A stretch of DNA of 64,000 bases from Virgibacillus phasianinus. GTDB taxonomy: Bacteria > Bacillota > Bacilli > Bacillales > Amphibacillaceae. The translations under genes were made by a program, and so were the position numbers. The stretch is from positions 868,001-932,000 of the forward strand of contig NZ_CP022315.1 in the NCBI RefSeq assembly GCF_002216775.1, given 5' to 3'. This document shows, piece by piece, positions 41,692 through 49,184 of the stretch (the stretch's first letter is position 1; each line of letters opens with the position of its first letter). The notes beneath the pieces were generated by a model. It was not told the origin of the DNA, did not search any database, and saw only the letters and a list, made by a program, of their open reading frames with translations.

Positions 41692-42525
41692 TTATTTAAT
41701 GATGTTTTCTGAAACAATATGTTTAGATAATGCTTGTTGCATTGTACTGTAAGTCTTTACTTCCGAAAAGTTAATTCCTAATGTTACCATGGTTTGCGCA
41801 ACCTCCGGACGAATGCCGGCAAGAACAGCCTTTACCCCGACCAACTCCAATGATTGTATAATCTTAAAGATATAATGTGCTACCATCGTGTCCACAACAG
41901 CAACACCTGAGAGATCAATAAATAAATGGGATAATTCCTGTTTGGCGGATTCACGCATCGCTGTATCTAATAAAACATCAGCACGAATTGTATCAATACC
42001 ACCAATTATTGGTAAAACGGCAAATCCATCAAGGATTGGTACTACAGGGGCTGATAGGGTTAGAAACTTTTCCTGTGCTTCACCCAAAATTTCTTTGTAC
42101 GATTTAACATAGGCCGTACTGTAAGCATATACGGCTTGGTCCAATAACGGGTCGAATTGTCGGGTTATTTCAAAAACAGCCTCGATTGACAAGTTATTTG
42201 TTTTTACGATTTCTTCTACCTTCCGCCACATTATCTGTCGCACACTTGAGATGCTTTTTAGTGATTCGTCTAAATCAACACCATATGCAATCGCTTGTTC
42301 TCCGGTCATCCGGCCCCAATTTGTAATTCGATTTAGCACACTTTCATTATCATGTGAAAATGAATCAGCAATAATTTGAACAATGTCCGCACGAATCTCA
42401 AGTGCCTGTTCTGAATCATTATCCTGATTATCGGCAAGTTCACGGGCAATATCATACTTCTGTTCATTAAGTTTAGTTCCAACCAACTTTATTTCATTTA
42501 CAAGCGATTCCCTATTCACCGACAT
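41692..42525 (-). CDS. RsbR-type stressosome protein (STAS domain)
   Basis: A 277-aa protein. The N-terminal half (about 1-150) is a helical RsbR sensor domain (non-haem globin type); the C-terminal half (about 160-270) is a STAS domain. Threonines matching the RsbT-phosphorylated sites of RsbRA are visible in IIGGIDTIRA and in DLSGVAVVDTMVAHYI. In Bacillus such proteins build the stressosome that controls sigma-B. It stands alone, with no rsbS or rsbT beside it, as is usual for paralogues RsbRB-RsbRD. ATG 42525. Confidence 0.9.
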   Translation of the reverse strand: MSVNRESLVNEIKLVGTKLNEQKYDIARELADNQDNDSEQALEIRADIVQIIADSFSHDNESVLNRITNWGRMTGEQAIAYGVDLDESLKSISSVRQIMWRKVEEIVKTNNLSIEAVFEITRQFDPLLDQAVYAYSTAYVKSYKEILGEAQEKFLTLSAPVVPILDGFAVLPIIGGIDTIRADVLLDTAMRESAKQELSHLFIDLSGVAVVDTMVAHYIFKIIQSLELVGVKAVLAGIRPEVAQTMVTLGINFSEVKTYSTMQQALSKHIVSENIIK

Positions 42526-42681
42526 CTCGACGCCACCTTAATGTTTATCTTAATACCAATATTATACTATGACTTGATAACGCCTGTCACTACTGCCAAT
42601 GGCTGTTAGGTTACAAAAAGTTGATTTTGATTTATACTATAGATTAGATATAGTTTACTATTATCGGAAGGCGGAATTTAC

Positions 42682-43029
42682 ATGACAGATCAAAACCATA
42701 ATAGCGAATTACCTCCAAAAACATGTTCTATTGAAAAGCTTGTTACGGTTCCGCAAGATGTTGAAAAGGTTATAAATGGCCAAAAGACAGCCACTCGCCG
42801 AAACGGCAGGTATGCCGATGTTGGAGAAATTATGGAACTCGAAAACCATCAGTTTGTTGTGGAAAAAGTATATGTCCAAACACTTGGGGAAATAACCGAT
42901 AAAGATGCAAATAAAGAAGGATATCCAAATCTGGAAGCATATAAAAACTCCATTCTTTCTAAACACCCCGGGATGCCGTGGGCAAAAGATATGGAAGTGT
43001 GGGTACACGAATTCGGCCCAGTGAAATAA
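42682..43029 (+). CDS. Short ASCH domain protein
   Basis: A 115-aa ASCH-fold protein: VEKVINGQKTATRRNGRYADVGEIMEL carries the Gly-x-Lys-Thr-x-Thr-Arg pocket typical of the RNA/nucleoside-binding family, and the end is AKDMEVWVHEFGPV. Compared with the 156-aa ASCH protein at 3115 it is shorter and belongs to a different subfamily. GGAAGGCGG precedes ATG 42682. Convergent with ytxJ across a shared terminator. Confidence 0.85.
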   Translation: MTDQNHNSELPPKTCSIEKLVTVPQDVEKVINGQKTATRRNGRYADVGEIMELENHQFVVEKVYVQTLGEITDKDANKEGYPNLEAYKNSILSKHPGMPWAKDMEVWVHEFGPVK

Positions 43030-43047
43030 TATGATGAAACAAACAAA

Positions 43048-43085
43048 AAACGGGCAAAGACTTTTAGCAGTCTCACCCGTTTTTT
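43048..43085. terminator. Terminator shared by the ASCH and ytxJ genes
   Basis: AACGGGCAAAGACT pairs with AGTCTCACCCGTT (small internal mismatch), followed by TTTTTC. Confidence 0.85.
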
Positions 43086-43432
43086 CACATTATCTTTTTT
43101 AAGCCTTCTCTAATACTGTCAGCTGTTATTTTTGAATGAGAAGTATGCCAGACTACCTCTTTATTTGATACCAGAAAAATTTGTGGTGATTCATGTTTTA
43201 CATTTGCCATTGTTTCTATCTGATTTGACACATTCCTGTCCTCAATAACCTTTACCAAAAAACAATCAACATCCGCCTCGGAGCTTTCTATAAAAGTCTG
43301 GTATTGGCTAATCGCTCCTGCACTAATTGGACATGTTGTACTATGCTTGAACAGGATGATTGGCTTTTTTGATGAGCCTTGCCACATTTGTTCCAATTCC
43401 TCTGTTGTTTGTAGTTCTTTTAATTCAGCCAT
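43085..43432 (-). CDS. ytxJ: YtxJ, bacillithiol-system redox protein (monothiol bacilliredoxin-like)
   Basis: A 115-aa thioredoxin-fold protein. The active site is HSTTCPISAGA (a single cysteine, CPIS) at about residues 32-42, with the cis-Pro loop in HESPQIFLV. The family is tied to bacillithiol and is thought to reverse protein bacillithiolation; this supports a Bacillaceae host. GGGAGG precedes ATG 43432; the upstream frame to 43525 has no ribosome site. The upstream gap of about 100 bp to 43540 holds nothing else. Confidence 0.9.
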   Translation of the reverse strand: MAELKELQTTEELEQMWQGSSKKPIILFKHSTTCPISAGAISQYQTFIESSEADVDCFLVKVIEDRNVSNQIETMANVKHESPQIFLVSNKEVVWHTSHSKITADSIREGLKKIM

Positions 43433-43539
43433 AATTGTTTCCTCCCTCGTAGAAAAATATTTAAAACTCTTCAACACTTGGGGTGTGTACTTTTTACCAT
43501 GTAGAACTCTGAGCATTGTTATCAATTGGAAACAGTTGT

Positions 43540-44013
43540 CTATACCCCAACAACCTCACTCCGCCGCTCCATCTGTACAACGTCCCGCCATACACCATTC
43601 ATCATACCAATGCGTTCTTGGGTTCCCAATACACGGAATCCATACTTTTTATGTAATGCGATGCTAGCTTTATTTTCTGGAAAAATTCCGGATTTTAATG
43701 TCCAAAATCCATTAAGTTCGCTTTCTTCAATGATAGCGTGTAAAAGTTTACTGCCTACACCCCCTCCAGCACGATTGATTCGTAAATAAATGCTTACCTC
43801 AGCAACACCAGTATAAGCCTCACGCGAAGAGGTTGGGCTTAACGCAGCCCAACCTATCACCTGATCGTCAACCCGAGCAACTAATCGGCATGATGTAATA
43901 TGTTCATGATCCCACTTTGCCCACGTAGGTGTCTCCTTTTCAAATGTGGCATTTCCCGTATCTATTCCTTCTTGAAAAATTGCCAGTACTTGTTCTGAGT
44001 CTTTGTTTTGCAT
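43540..44013 (-). CDS. GNAT acetyltransferase, phosphinothricin acetyltransferase-like
   Basis: A 157-aa protein with the PAT pattern EGIDTGNATFEKETPTWAKWDHEH and the acetyl-CoA loop RAGGGVGSKLL, then the usual GIFPENKASIALHKKYGFRVLG. ATG 44013 has GGAG ten bases upstream, but family members usually begin a few residues earlier (here IRRID, which overlaps the end of the DUF1648 gene and lacks a start codon), so the N terminus is uncertain. It follows the DUF1648 gene by 5 nt and is likely in its operon. Confidence 0.85.
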   Translation of the reverse strand: MQNKDSEQVLAIFQEGIDTGNATFEKETPTWAKWDHEHITSCRLVARVDDQVIGWAALSPTSSREAYTGVAEVSIYLRINRAGGGVGSKLLHAIIEESELNGFWTLKSGIFPENKASIALHKKYGFRVLGTQERIGMMNGVWRDVVQMERRSEVVGV

Positions 44014-44018
44014 GCTGT

Positions 44019-45125
44019 CTATTCTCCTAACAAAATTGGTATTCCAACTGCTCCTGCTATAATTACTAGAATTATAATCCATGATATCGGGTGTGCCCAG
44101 TTATTTGTCCAACCAACACCAAACCGTTTTTCCAAAAAAATCGAGGGGTCATTTTTATTAAAATAAAACATACCAAGTTTCCAGTAACGATCGTCATCAC
44201 GGTCAATTACTTGGCCATTCATACTACTGCTAATTTTCACCCGGCTGCCGCCCTGACCGGTCGTAATCGAGAGAATGATAGCTCCAACGGTTACACCAAT
44301 TCCAAGTACAAGTGGTGCGGTGACTAGCAGCTGTTGGTTAATTTTAAATATAAAAGAAAGCTGTGTTAACAAAAACATGAGCGTCAAGGCAATTCCAGTA
44401 ATTATAATATATCCAGACCAACGTCGTCTAAAAATAACATTTCTTCGCATAGACTCTTCCGGGCTTCCTGCGTTTACTTGCTGCTTTGCTTTTCCAATCA
44501 TCGTATTAATAAAAATAAACAGCAAAGTTAAATATACCTGCATAATAGGCATAACCATTAACGCCCGATATGATTTTTCCGACCAGTTTGTGATATTCCC
44601 TTCGAAGTCATACTGCATAGGAATTCTTTCTGGTATTCGATCATAGAATCGAAACGTAATAAACATGGAAGCGAAAGCAATAATAAAGGAAATGATAAAC
44701 CAGAGATTGGAATAAGTCAGTTTTTGGTCACGAAACTTTGTATCTACAACTACTAGTTGCGATTTTTTCTCTGACCAATTTTCCTTCTTTTTTAATGCCT
44801 TCATTTCACGGTGAAACTTTAGGTAGATGAAAAAGCTGCCTATCATAAACAATCCAACTATAATAGAAAAAAGTATGCTCATTGTTTCCTCGTCTTCAAA
44901 ATATGAACCCGTGACCAGAAATACAATTGCCACAAGTGCACTCACTATTCCAGTTAAAACAACGTATCGATTTCGCATTGACTTCAATTTCGGGCTATGG
45001 TAAATTTCTTCCGGTATCGATACGCCAAAGCTTTCTGTTTTCCTCGTCCAATACGGAATAAACATGAGTGAAATAAACACTGGAATCATGATCACTAACA
45101 GTAAAATAACCATCGTCACATTCAT
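44019..45125 (-). CDS. DUF1648/DUF5808 multi-helix membrane protein
   Basis: A 368-aa membrane protein with about eight helices. The central DUF1648 motif (FRFYDRIPERIPMQYDFEGN, then ITNWSEKSYRALMV) recalls SdpI-type immunity proteins. The C-terminal KLGMFYFNKNDPSIFLEKRF is the DUF5808 pattern. It overlaps the GntR gene by one base (ATGA-type junction), so the two are coupled. Function unknown; the GntR linkage suggests an envelope-stress or toxin-immunity role, which is only an inference. Confidence 0.85.
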   Translation of the reverse strand: MNVTMVILLLVIMIPVFISLMFIPYWTRKTESFGVSIPEEIYHSPKLKSMRNRYVVLTGIVSALVAIVFLVTGSYFEDEETMSILFSIIVGLFMIGSFFIYLKFHREMKALKKKENWSEKKSQLVVVDTKFRDQKLTYSNLWFIISFIIAFASMFITFRFYDRIPERIPMQYDFEGNITNWSEKSYRALMVMPIMQVYLTLLFIFINTMIGKAKQQVNAGSPEESMRRNVIFRRRWSGYIIITGIALTLMFLLTQLSFIFKINQQLLVTAPLVLGIGVTVGAIILSITTGQGGSRVKISSSMNGQVIDRDDDRYWKLGMFYFNKNDPSIFLEKRFGVGWTNNWAHPISWIIILVIIAGAVGIPILLGE

Positions 45126-45520
45126 TACTTTCCACCTTCTCCCTTTTGGAATTCATTGAATAACCCGCTGCAAAGCTCTAAAAATTCTTTTTCACTTACA
45201 TCCCGACAAACAGATTCTGCTATTAAAGGATGCAAAAGGTGCTTAAGCTGACCAATATATATTTCATCGGCTTCTGGTATTCCATCAGGATTAACAACGA
45301 CACCTTTTTGTCGATGGATTAAAATAAATCCTTCCTGCTTGAGATGCTGGTACGCTTTATTAACGGTGTGTAAATTAATTCCAATATCTGCTGCCAGTGA
45401 CCGGACAGATGGCAGCCCCTCCCCTGGTACAATCTCCTGTTTGGCTATTCCAGCTATTATTTGATTTTTTAACTGCGTATAAATTGGCTCTTCTGCTTCT
45501 AGATCGAGGTTTATATACAC
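45125..45520 (-). CDS. GntR family regulator (YtrA subfamily)
   Basis: A 131-aa regulator: winged helix in residues about 10-75 (GLPSVRSLAADIGINLHTVNKAYQHLKQEGFI) and a short helical tail. First gene of a run with the DUF1648 membrane protein and a PAT-like acetyltransferase. A dyad, CTGTTATA-N7-TATAACAG, about 35 nt upstream of the start (45554-45576) is its likely operator. ATG 45520 with AGAAGGTGA upstream. It is the second GntR-YtrA regulator in the window. Confidence 0.9.
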   Translation of the reverse strand: MYINLDLEAEEPIYTQLKNQIIAGIAKQEIVPGEGLPSVRSLAADIGINLHTVNKAYQHLKQEGFILIHRQKGVVVNPDGIPEADEIYIGQLKHLLHPLIAESVCRDVSEKEFLELCSGLFNEFQKGEGGK

Positions 45521-45553
45521 ATTAAATCACCTTCTTTGTTATTATATGTCTAT

Positions 45554-45576
45554 CTGTTATATTTAGTGTATAACAG
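45554..45576 (-). promoter_or_regulatory. Probable GntR operator
   Basis: Perfect 8-bp inverted repeat CTGTTATA (45554-45561) and TATAACAG (45569-45576), spacer TTTAGTG. It lies in the leader or promoter of the GntR gene, next to a -10-like TATAAT on the minus strand (about 45541-45546). Confidence 0.55.
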
Positions 45577-45622
45577 TTATCACAAAAAAGCAAGTGCCTA
45601 AAGTTTTAATGATTTGATTTAA

Positions 45623-45652
45623 TTCATAGTTATCTGATAAGATTACTATAAT
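45623..45652 (+). promoter_or_regulatory. Possible promoter of the S-box operon, upstream of repeat A4
   Basis: TTCATA (45623-45628), an 18-nt spacer, then TATAAT (45647-45652). If used, the transcript would run through the family A hairpin before the riboswitch. The -35 match is weak. Confidence 0.4.
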
Positions 45653-45695
45653 TTAATATACTTTCTTAAAAGATCAGAAAGCATAAATAAAAATA

Positions 45696-45819
45696 TGTCT
45701 AGCTCCAGCGCCCAGAAGCTACCGTCATAAGCAATGGACACTACGAACGCTAAATCCGTGCGTTCTACGGCCCCTTGCTTATGCGTCCGCTTCTAAACGG
45801 GGCGCTTGCGCTTTCCTTA
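45696..45819 (-). repeat. Family A hairpin repeat, copy 4
   Basis: Full-length copy in minus orientation, TGTCTAGCTCC at 45696 to CTTTCCTTA at 45819. Its end overlaps the first bases of the SAM-I riboswitch P1 stem (CTTATTAAGAG from 45816). Confidence 0.85.
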
Positions 45820-45920
45820 TTAAGAGTGGTGGAGGGAATGGCCCTATGAAGCCCGGCAACCCTTTGAAGAAATTCAGGGAAGGTGCCAATTCCAGCAGAA
45901 CAATGTTCTGACAGATAAGA
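45815..45920 (+). ncRNA. SAM-I (S-box) riboswitch
   Basis: Consensus blocks are all present in order: CTTATTAAGAG, GGTGGAGGGAATGGCCC, TATGAAGCCCGGCAACC, GGTGCCAATTCCAGCAGA and GACAGATAAG that closes P1. With SAM bound, the terminator at 45935 forms and stops transcription; without SAM the operon for a flavin monooxygenase and an ATP-grasp protein is read. This places the operon in sulfur/methionine supply. Confidence 0.96.
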
Positions 45921-45934
45921 CGAAGCCGTTTCCT

Positions 45935-45965
45935 AAACTTCTTCTTAATCGAAGAAGTTTTTTTA
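45935..45965 (+). terminator. Expression-platform terminator of the S-box riboswitch
   Basis: AAACTTCTTC-TTAATC-GAAGAAGTTT, a perfect 10-bp stem with a T-run, 15 nt after the aptamer and before the start codon at 45993. Confidence 0.93.
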
Positions 45966-45992
45966 CTATAGTCATACTGGGGGGGGAGTGCA

Positions 45993-47037
45993 ATGAAGTA
46001 CGGTTTTTGGTTACCTATTTTTGGTGGATGGCTGCGAAATGTTGACGACGAAAACATGCCTCCAACCTATGAATACGCAAAACAAGTAGTTCAGTCAGCT
46101 GAAAAATGGGGATATGATACCACGTTAATAGCTGAATTATATTTGAACGATATAAAAGGAATTGAGCATGACTCCATTGAGGCATGGTCAACTGCTGCGG
46201 CATTGGCAGCGGTTACAGATAAGATTGAGATCATGGCTGCGGTGCGACCAGTTTTCCACAACCCTGCAGTAACGGCAAAAATGGCAGCAAATATTGACCA
46301 TATTTCAAATGGCAGGTTCACATTAAATGTTGTGTCCGGATGGTGGGAAGAAGAGGCGCGTCAATACGATGGCGACTTCACAGAACACGATGAACGGTAC
46401 CAACGCACAGAGGAATTCTTGGATGTATTAAAAGGAATGTGGGCAGAGAAAGTTTTCAATTACAAAGGTAAGTTTTACGAAGTTACCAATGCTCACTTAG
46501 AGCCAAAGCCAGTCCAGCGTCCGAATCCCATTTTATATGCAGGCGGGGAAAGCCAGCGCGGTAAACAGGTGATCGTGGATTCCTGTGATGCTTATGTTAT
46601 GCACGGTGGAACTGTAGAGGAAATCCAGACTAAAGTGGAAGATATGCGCAAACTCCGTGCAGAATCCGGCAAAGAGCCATTACAATCTTTTGGATTGGCT
46701 GCTTACATTATTTGCCGCGACACAGAAGAAGAAGCATTTGAGGAATGGAAGCGAATTACAGATGTAAAAGAAACAACCGGCTACGCAGGATATCAGGATT
46801 TTGTTGGCAAATCTGAACTAGCAGCAAGTGAAGCTAAATGATTATTCCGTATCCAACAGAGGATTGCGCCCGAACTTAATAGGTACACCAGAACAAATAG
46901 CTGATCGCATCCTTGAATATGAAAATGTTGGTGTAAATTTATTACTTCTCCAGTTTTCGCCTCAATTGGAGGAAATGGGAAATTTCTCAAAAAAAGTAAT
47001 GCCACTGGTAGAAGAAAGACGAAAAGCGAAGTATTAG
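45993..47037 (+). pseudogene. LLM-class flavin-dependent monooxygenase (SfnG/SsuD-like), frameshifted
   Basis: A bacterial-luciferase-fold, FMNH2-dependent enzyme of the group that cuts sulfur from dimethyl sulfone or alkanesulfonates. The 5' frame (45993-46841, 282 aa) covers GFWLPIFGGWLRN to the core NVVSGWWEEEARQYDG and ILYAGGESQRG, and stops at TGA 46839. The rest (RGLRPNLIGTPEQIADRILE to the end, 47037) continues in the +1 frame. One base too many around 46822-46841 explains this; a +1 slip at AAA-TGA would also rejoin the frames. The S-box control fits sulfur scavenging. GGGGGGGAG precedes the ATG. Confidence 0.85.
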
Positions 47038-47054
47038 TATAGGAGGTCTGTTTT

Positions 47055-47999
47055 ATGACGGAAAAGATATACATTATTCATGAAAACGATGAATGGACAG
47101 ATCATTTAACCCGCCGGCTGGATCAATTGGAGCTCCCCTATGAAAGATGGCATCTGGATGAAGGTATGGTTAATTTATCAGCTGTTCCACCAGAAGGAGT
47201 TTTTTACAGCCGAATGAGTGCATCCTCTCATACACGGGACCACCGATTTGCACCAGAATTAACAGAAGCGGTATTGGCATGGCTTGAGCGCCATGACAGA
47301 AAAGTAGTTAACGCAAGCCGCGCACTCCGACTTGAGGTAAGCAAAGTAAACCAGTATATGGCACTGGATAATGCCGGTATTCGCACACCAAAAACTATCG
47401 CTGCTATTGGCCGGCAGCAAATCATTCAGGCAGCGTGGGACATTGGCGTAAGTTCCTTTATTACGAAACATAATCGTGCTGGAAAGGGACTTGGGGTACA
47501 GCTGTTTCATTCGATAGAAGCATTGCAGGAATATCTCGACGGCCCATCCTTTGATTCTTCCATTGATGGAATCACGTTAATTCAGGAATATATTCAAGCA
47601 CCGGAACCTTATATAACGCGGTGCGAGTTTGTTGGAGGAAAGTTTGTTTATGCCGTTCGTGTTGATACATCGGAAGGTTTTGAACTCTGCCCAGCCGATA
47701 CCTGCAAGGTTGATGATTTATTCTGCCCTGTTGGCGATGAGACACCTGAAAAACCAAAGTTTCAAATAATCAATGACTTCCAGGATCCAATTATCGAAAA
47801 ATATGAGACATTCCTAAGAAATAATGATATTCAAGTAGCAGGAATTGAATTTATTTACGATCAAAACGGTGAAATTTTCACCTATGATATCAATACCAAT
47901 ACAAACTATAATTCTGATGCCGAAGCACAAGCGGATAAATATGGCATGCTGGAATTAGCAAAGTATCTGGGTAATCAATTGAATGTTGTAAATAGTTAA
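47055..47999 (+). CDS. ATP-grasp ligase (RimK-like) in the S-box operon
   Basis: A 314-aa ATP-grasp protein: pre-ATP domain about 1-105, the ATP-binding lysine strand SSFITKHNRAGKGLGVQLF, the hinge ITLIQEYIQAPEPYITRCEF, and the metal-binding end GIEFIYDQNGEIFTYDINTNTNYN. It would join an amino-type and a carboxyl-type substrate with ATP; neither is known. The start at ATG 47055 follows AGGAGG and lies 17 nt after the monooxygenase, so both answer to the SAM riboswitch. The link to sulfur metabolism comes only from that context. Confidence 0.87.
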   Translation: MTEKIYIIHENDEWTDHLTRRLDQLELPYERWHLDEGMVNLSAVPPEGVFYSRMSASSHTRDHRFAPELTEAVLAWLERHDRKVVNASRALRLEVSKVNQYMALDNAGIRTPKTIAAIGRQQIIQAAWDIGVSSFITKHNRAGKGLGVQLFHSIEALQEYLDGPSFDSSIDGITLIQEYIQAPEPYITRCEFVGGKFVYAVRVDTSEGFELCPADTCKVDDLFCPVGDETPEKPKFQIINDFQDPIIEKYETFLRNNDIQVAGIEFIYDQNGEIFTYDINTNTNYNSDAEAQADKYGMLELAKYLGNQLNVVNS

Positions 48000-48003
48000 T
48001 TCG

Positions 48004-48040
48004 TGGCCCCCTTCTTATCGGTTGTGGGGCTTTTTTCTAT
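48004..48040 (+). terminator. Terminator of the S-box operon
   Basis: GGCCCC...GGGGC (stem of five to six pairs, loop about 18 nt), followed by TTTTTTC. Confidence 0.6.
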
Positions 48041-48111
48041 TCAAATTGCTATCCTGTGATAAAATTAAACTATACGATTTTTGAACCCCCTTAAGAAAGG
48101 TTGATAGATAA

Positions 48112-49167
48112 ATGGTTAATTCAAATACTGTGAAACTAACATCATTATCGTCCAAAGGAGGCTGCGGATGTAAAATTGGCCCCGCTGATTTAGATCAAGT
48201 TCTTCGTAAACTGCCATCAGCCAATCCAAATCCGAACGTACTGGTAGGACTTGACACGAGTGATGATGCTGGTGTCTATAAATTAAGCGATGACATCGCA
48301 ATGGTACAAACCGTAGACTTTTTCACCCCCATTGTCGATGATCCCTACGCGTTTGGTCAAATTGCAGCAACAAATGCCATCAGTGATGTTTACGCGATGG
48401 GGGGTAAACCAGTAACTGCACTGAACATTGTAGCATTCCCTATTTCCACTCTGAACAAAAGTATACTTAGTGATATTCTGCGCGGTGCAGGGGATAAACT
48501 GAAGGAGGCCGGCATTGCACTAGTCGGCGGTCACTCGATTGATGACCAGGAGCCAAAGTTTGGCCTGGCTGTTACGGGAGTTGTTCACCCGGATAAAGTT
48601 CGTACAAATACTGGCGCAAAACCTGGCGATAAACTTATTTTAACTAAACCAATCGGTGTTGGTATTCTAACGACATCTATTAAAAATGGCTTATTGCACA
48701 ACGATGAAATCGAGCGCGTGACAAACGTGATGACAACATTAAATAAAACTGCATCAGAAGCAATGAGTGAATATGATGTACACGCCTGCACCGATGTTAC
48801 AGGATTTGGGTTATTAGGCCACGCATCTGAGATGGCTAAAGGCAGTGACGTGGGCTTGTCAATTTATTACGACCAAGTTCCGGTTTTACCACGAGTAAAG
48901 GAACTTGCTGAAGCGGGATCCGTCCCCGGTGGAACAAAAAATAATTTTGAGCATCTGGTCGATTCTATAACATTTCCAGAGACAATGGATCAGTACGATC
49001 AATGGATTCTGTGTGATGCTGTAACTTCAGGCGGTCTATTAATCTCCCTTTCGGATCAAGACGCAAACCCACTGCTTCAAGACCTGCGGAACAAAGGTGT
49101 AGAAGCTCAGATTATAGGTGAGGTAACAGATGGCAATACTGGAAATATTATTGTACACAAAGATTAG
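48112..49167 (+). CDS. selD: Selenide, water dikinase (selenophosphate synthase)
   Basis: A 351-aa enzyme that makes selenophosphate from selenide and ATP. The catalytic loop is GGCGCKIGPADL at about residues 17-28, with cysteine (not selenocysteine) in the active position and the essential lysine beside it. The ATP-binding aspartates are in GLDTSDDAGVY and MVQTVDFFTP; GGHSIDDQEPKFGLAVTG is typical. AGAAAGG precedes ATG 48112. It is followed after 17 nt by mnmH, the user of selenophosphate. Confidence 0.95.
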   Translation: MVNSNTVKLTSLSSKGGCGCKIGPADLDQVLRKLPSANPNPNVLVGLDTSDDAGVYKLSDDIAMVQTVDFFTPIVDDPYAFGQIAATNAISDVYAMGGKPVTALNIVAFPISTLNKSILSDILRGAGDKLKEAGIALVGGHSIDDQEPKFGLAVTGVVHPDKVRTNTGAKPGDKLILTKPIGVGILTTSIKNGLLHNDEIERVTNVMTTLNKTASEAMSEYDVHACTDVTGFGLLGHASEMAKGSDVGLSIYYDQVPVLPRVKELAEAGSVPGGTKNNFEHLVDSITFPETMDQYDQWILCDAVTSGGLLISLSDQDANPLLQDLRNKGVEAQIIGEVTDGNTGNIIVHKD

Positions 49168-49184
49168 TAAAAGGAGAAATTAAG

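Noticed and set aside
43540-44082. Longer form of the PAT-like acetyltransferase starting at 44082
   Set aside because: Would overlap 64 nt of the DUF1648 gene with residues unlike the family; the ATG at 44013 has the better ribosome site, though the first strand is then short.
46822-46841. Confident programmed +1 frameshift in the monooxygenase gene
   Set aside because: The slippery context does not match the known RF2 signal; an indel or sequencing error is the simpler reading, so it is listed as a pseudogene with the alternative noted.
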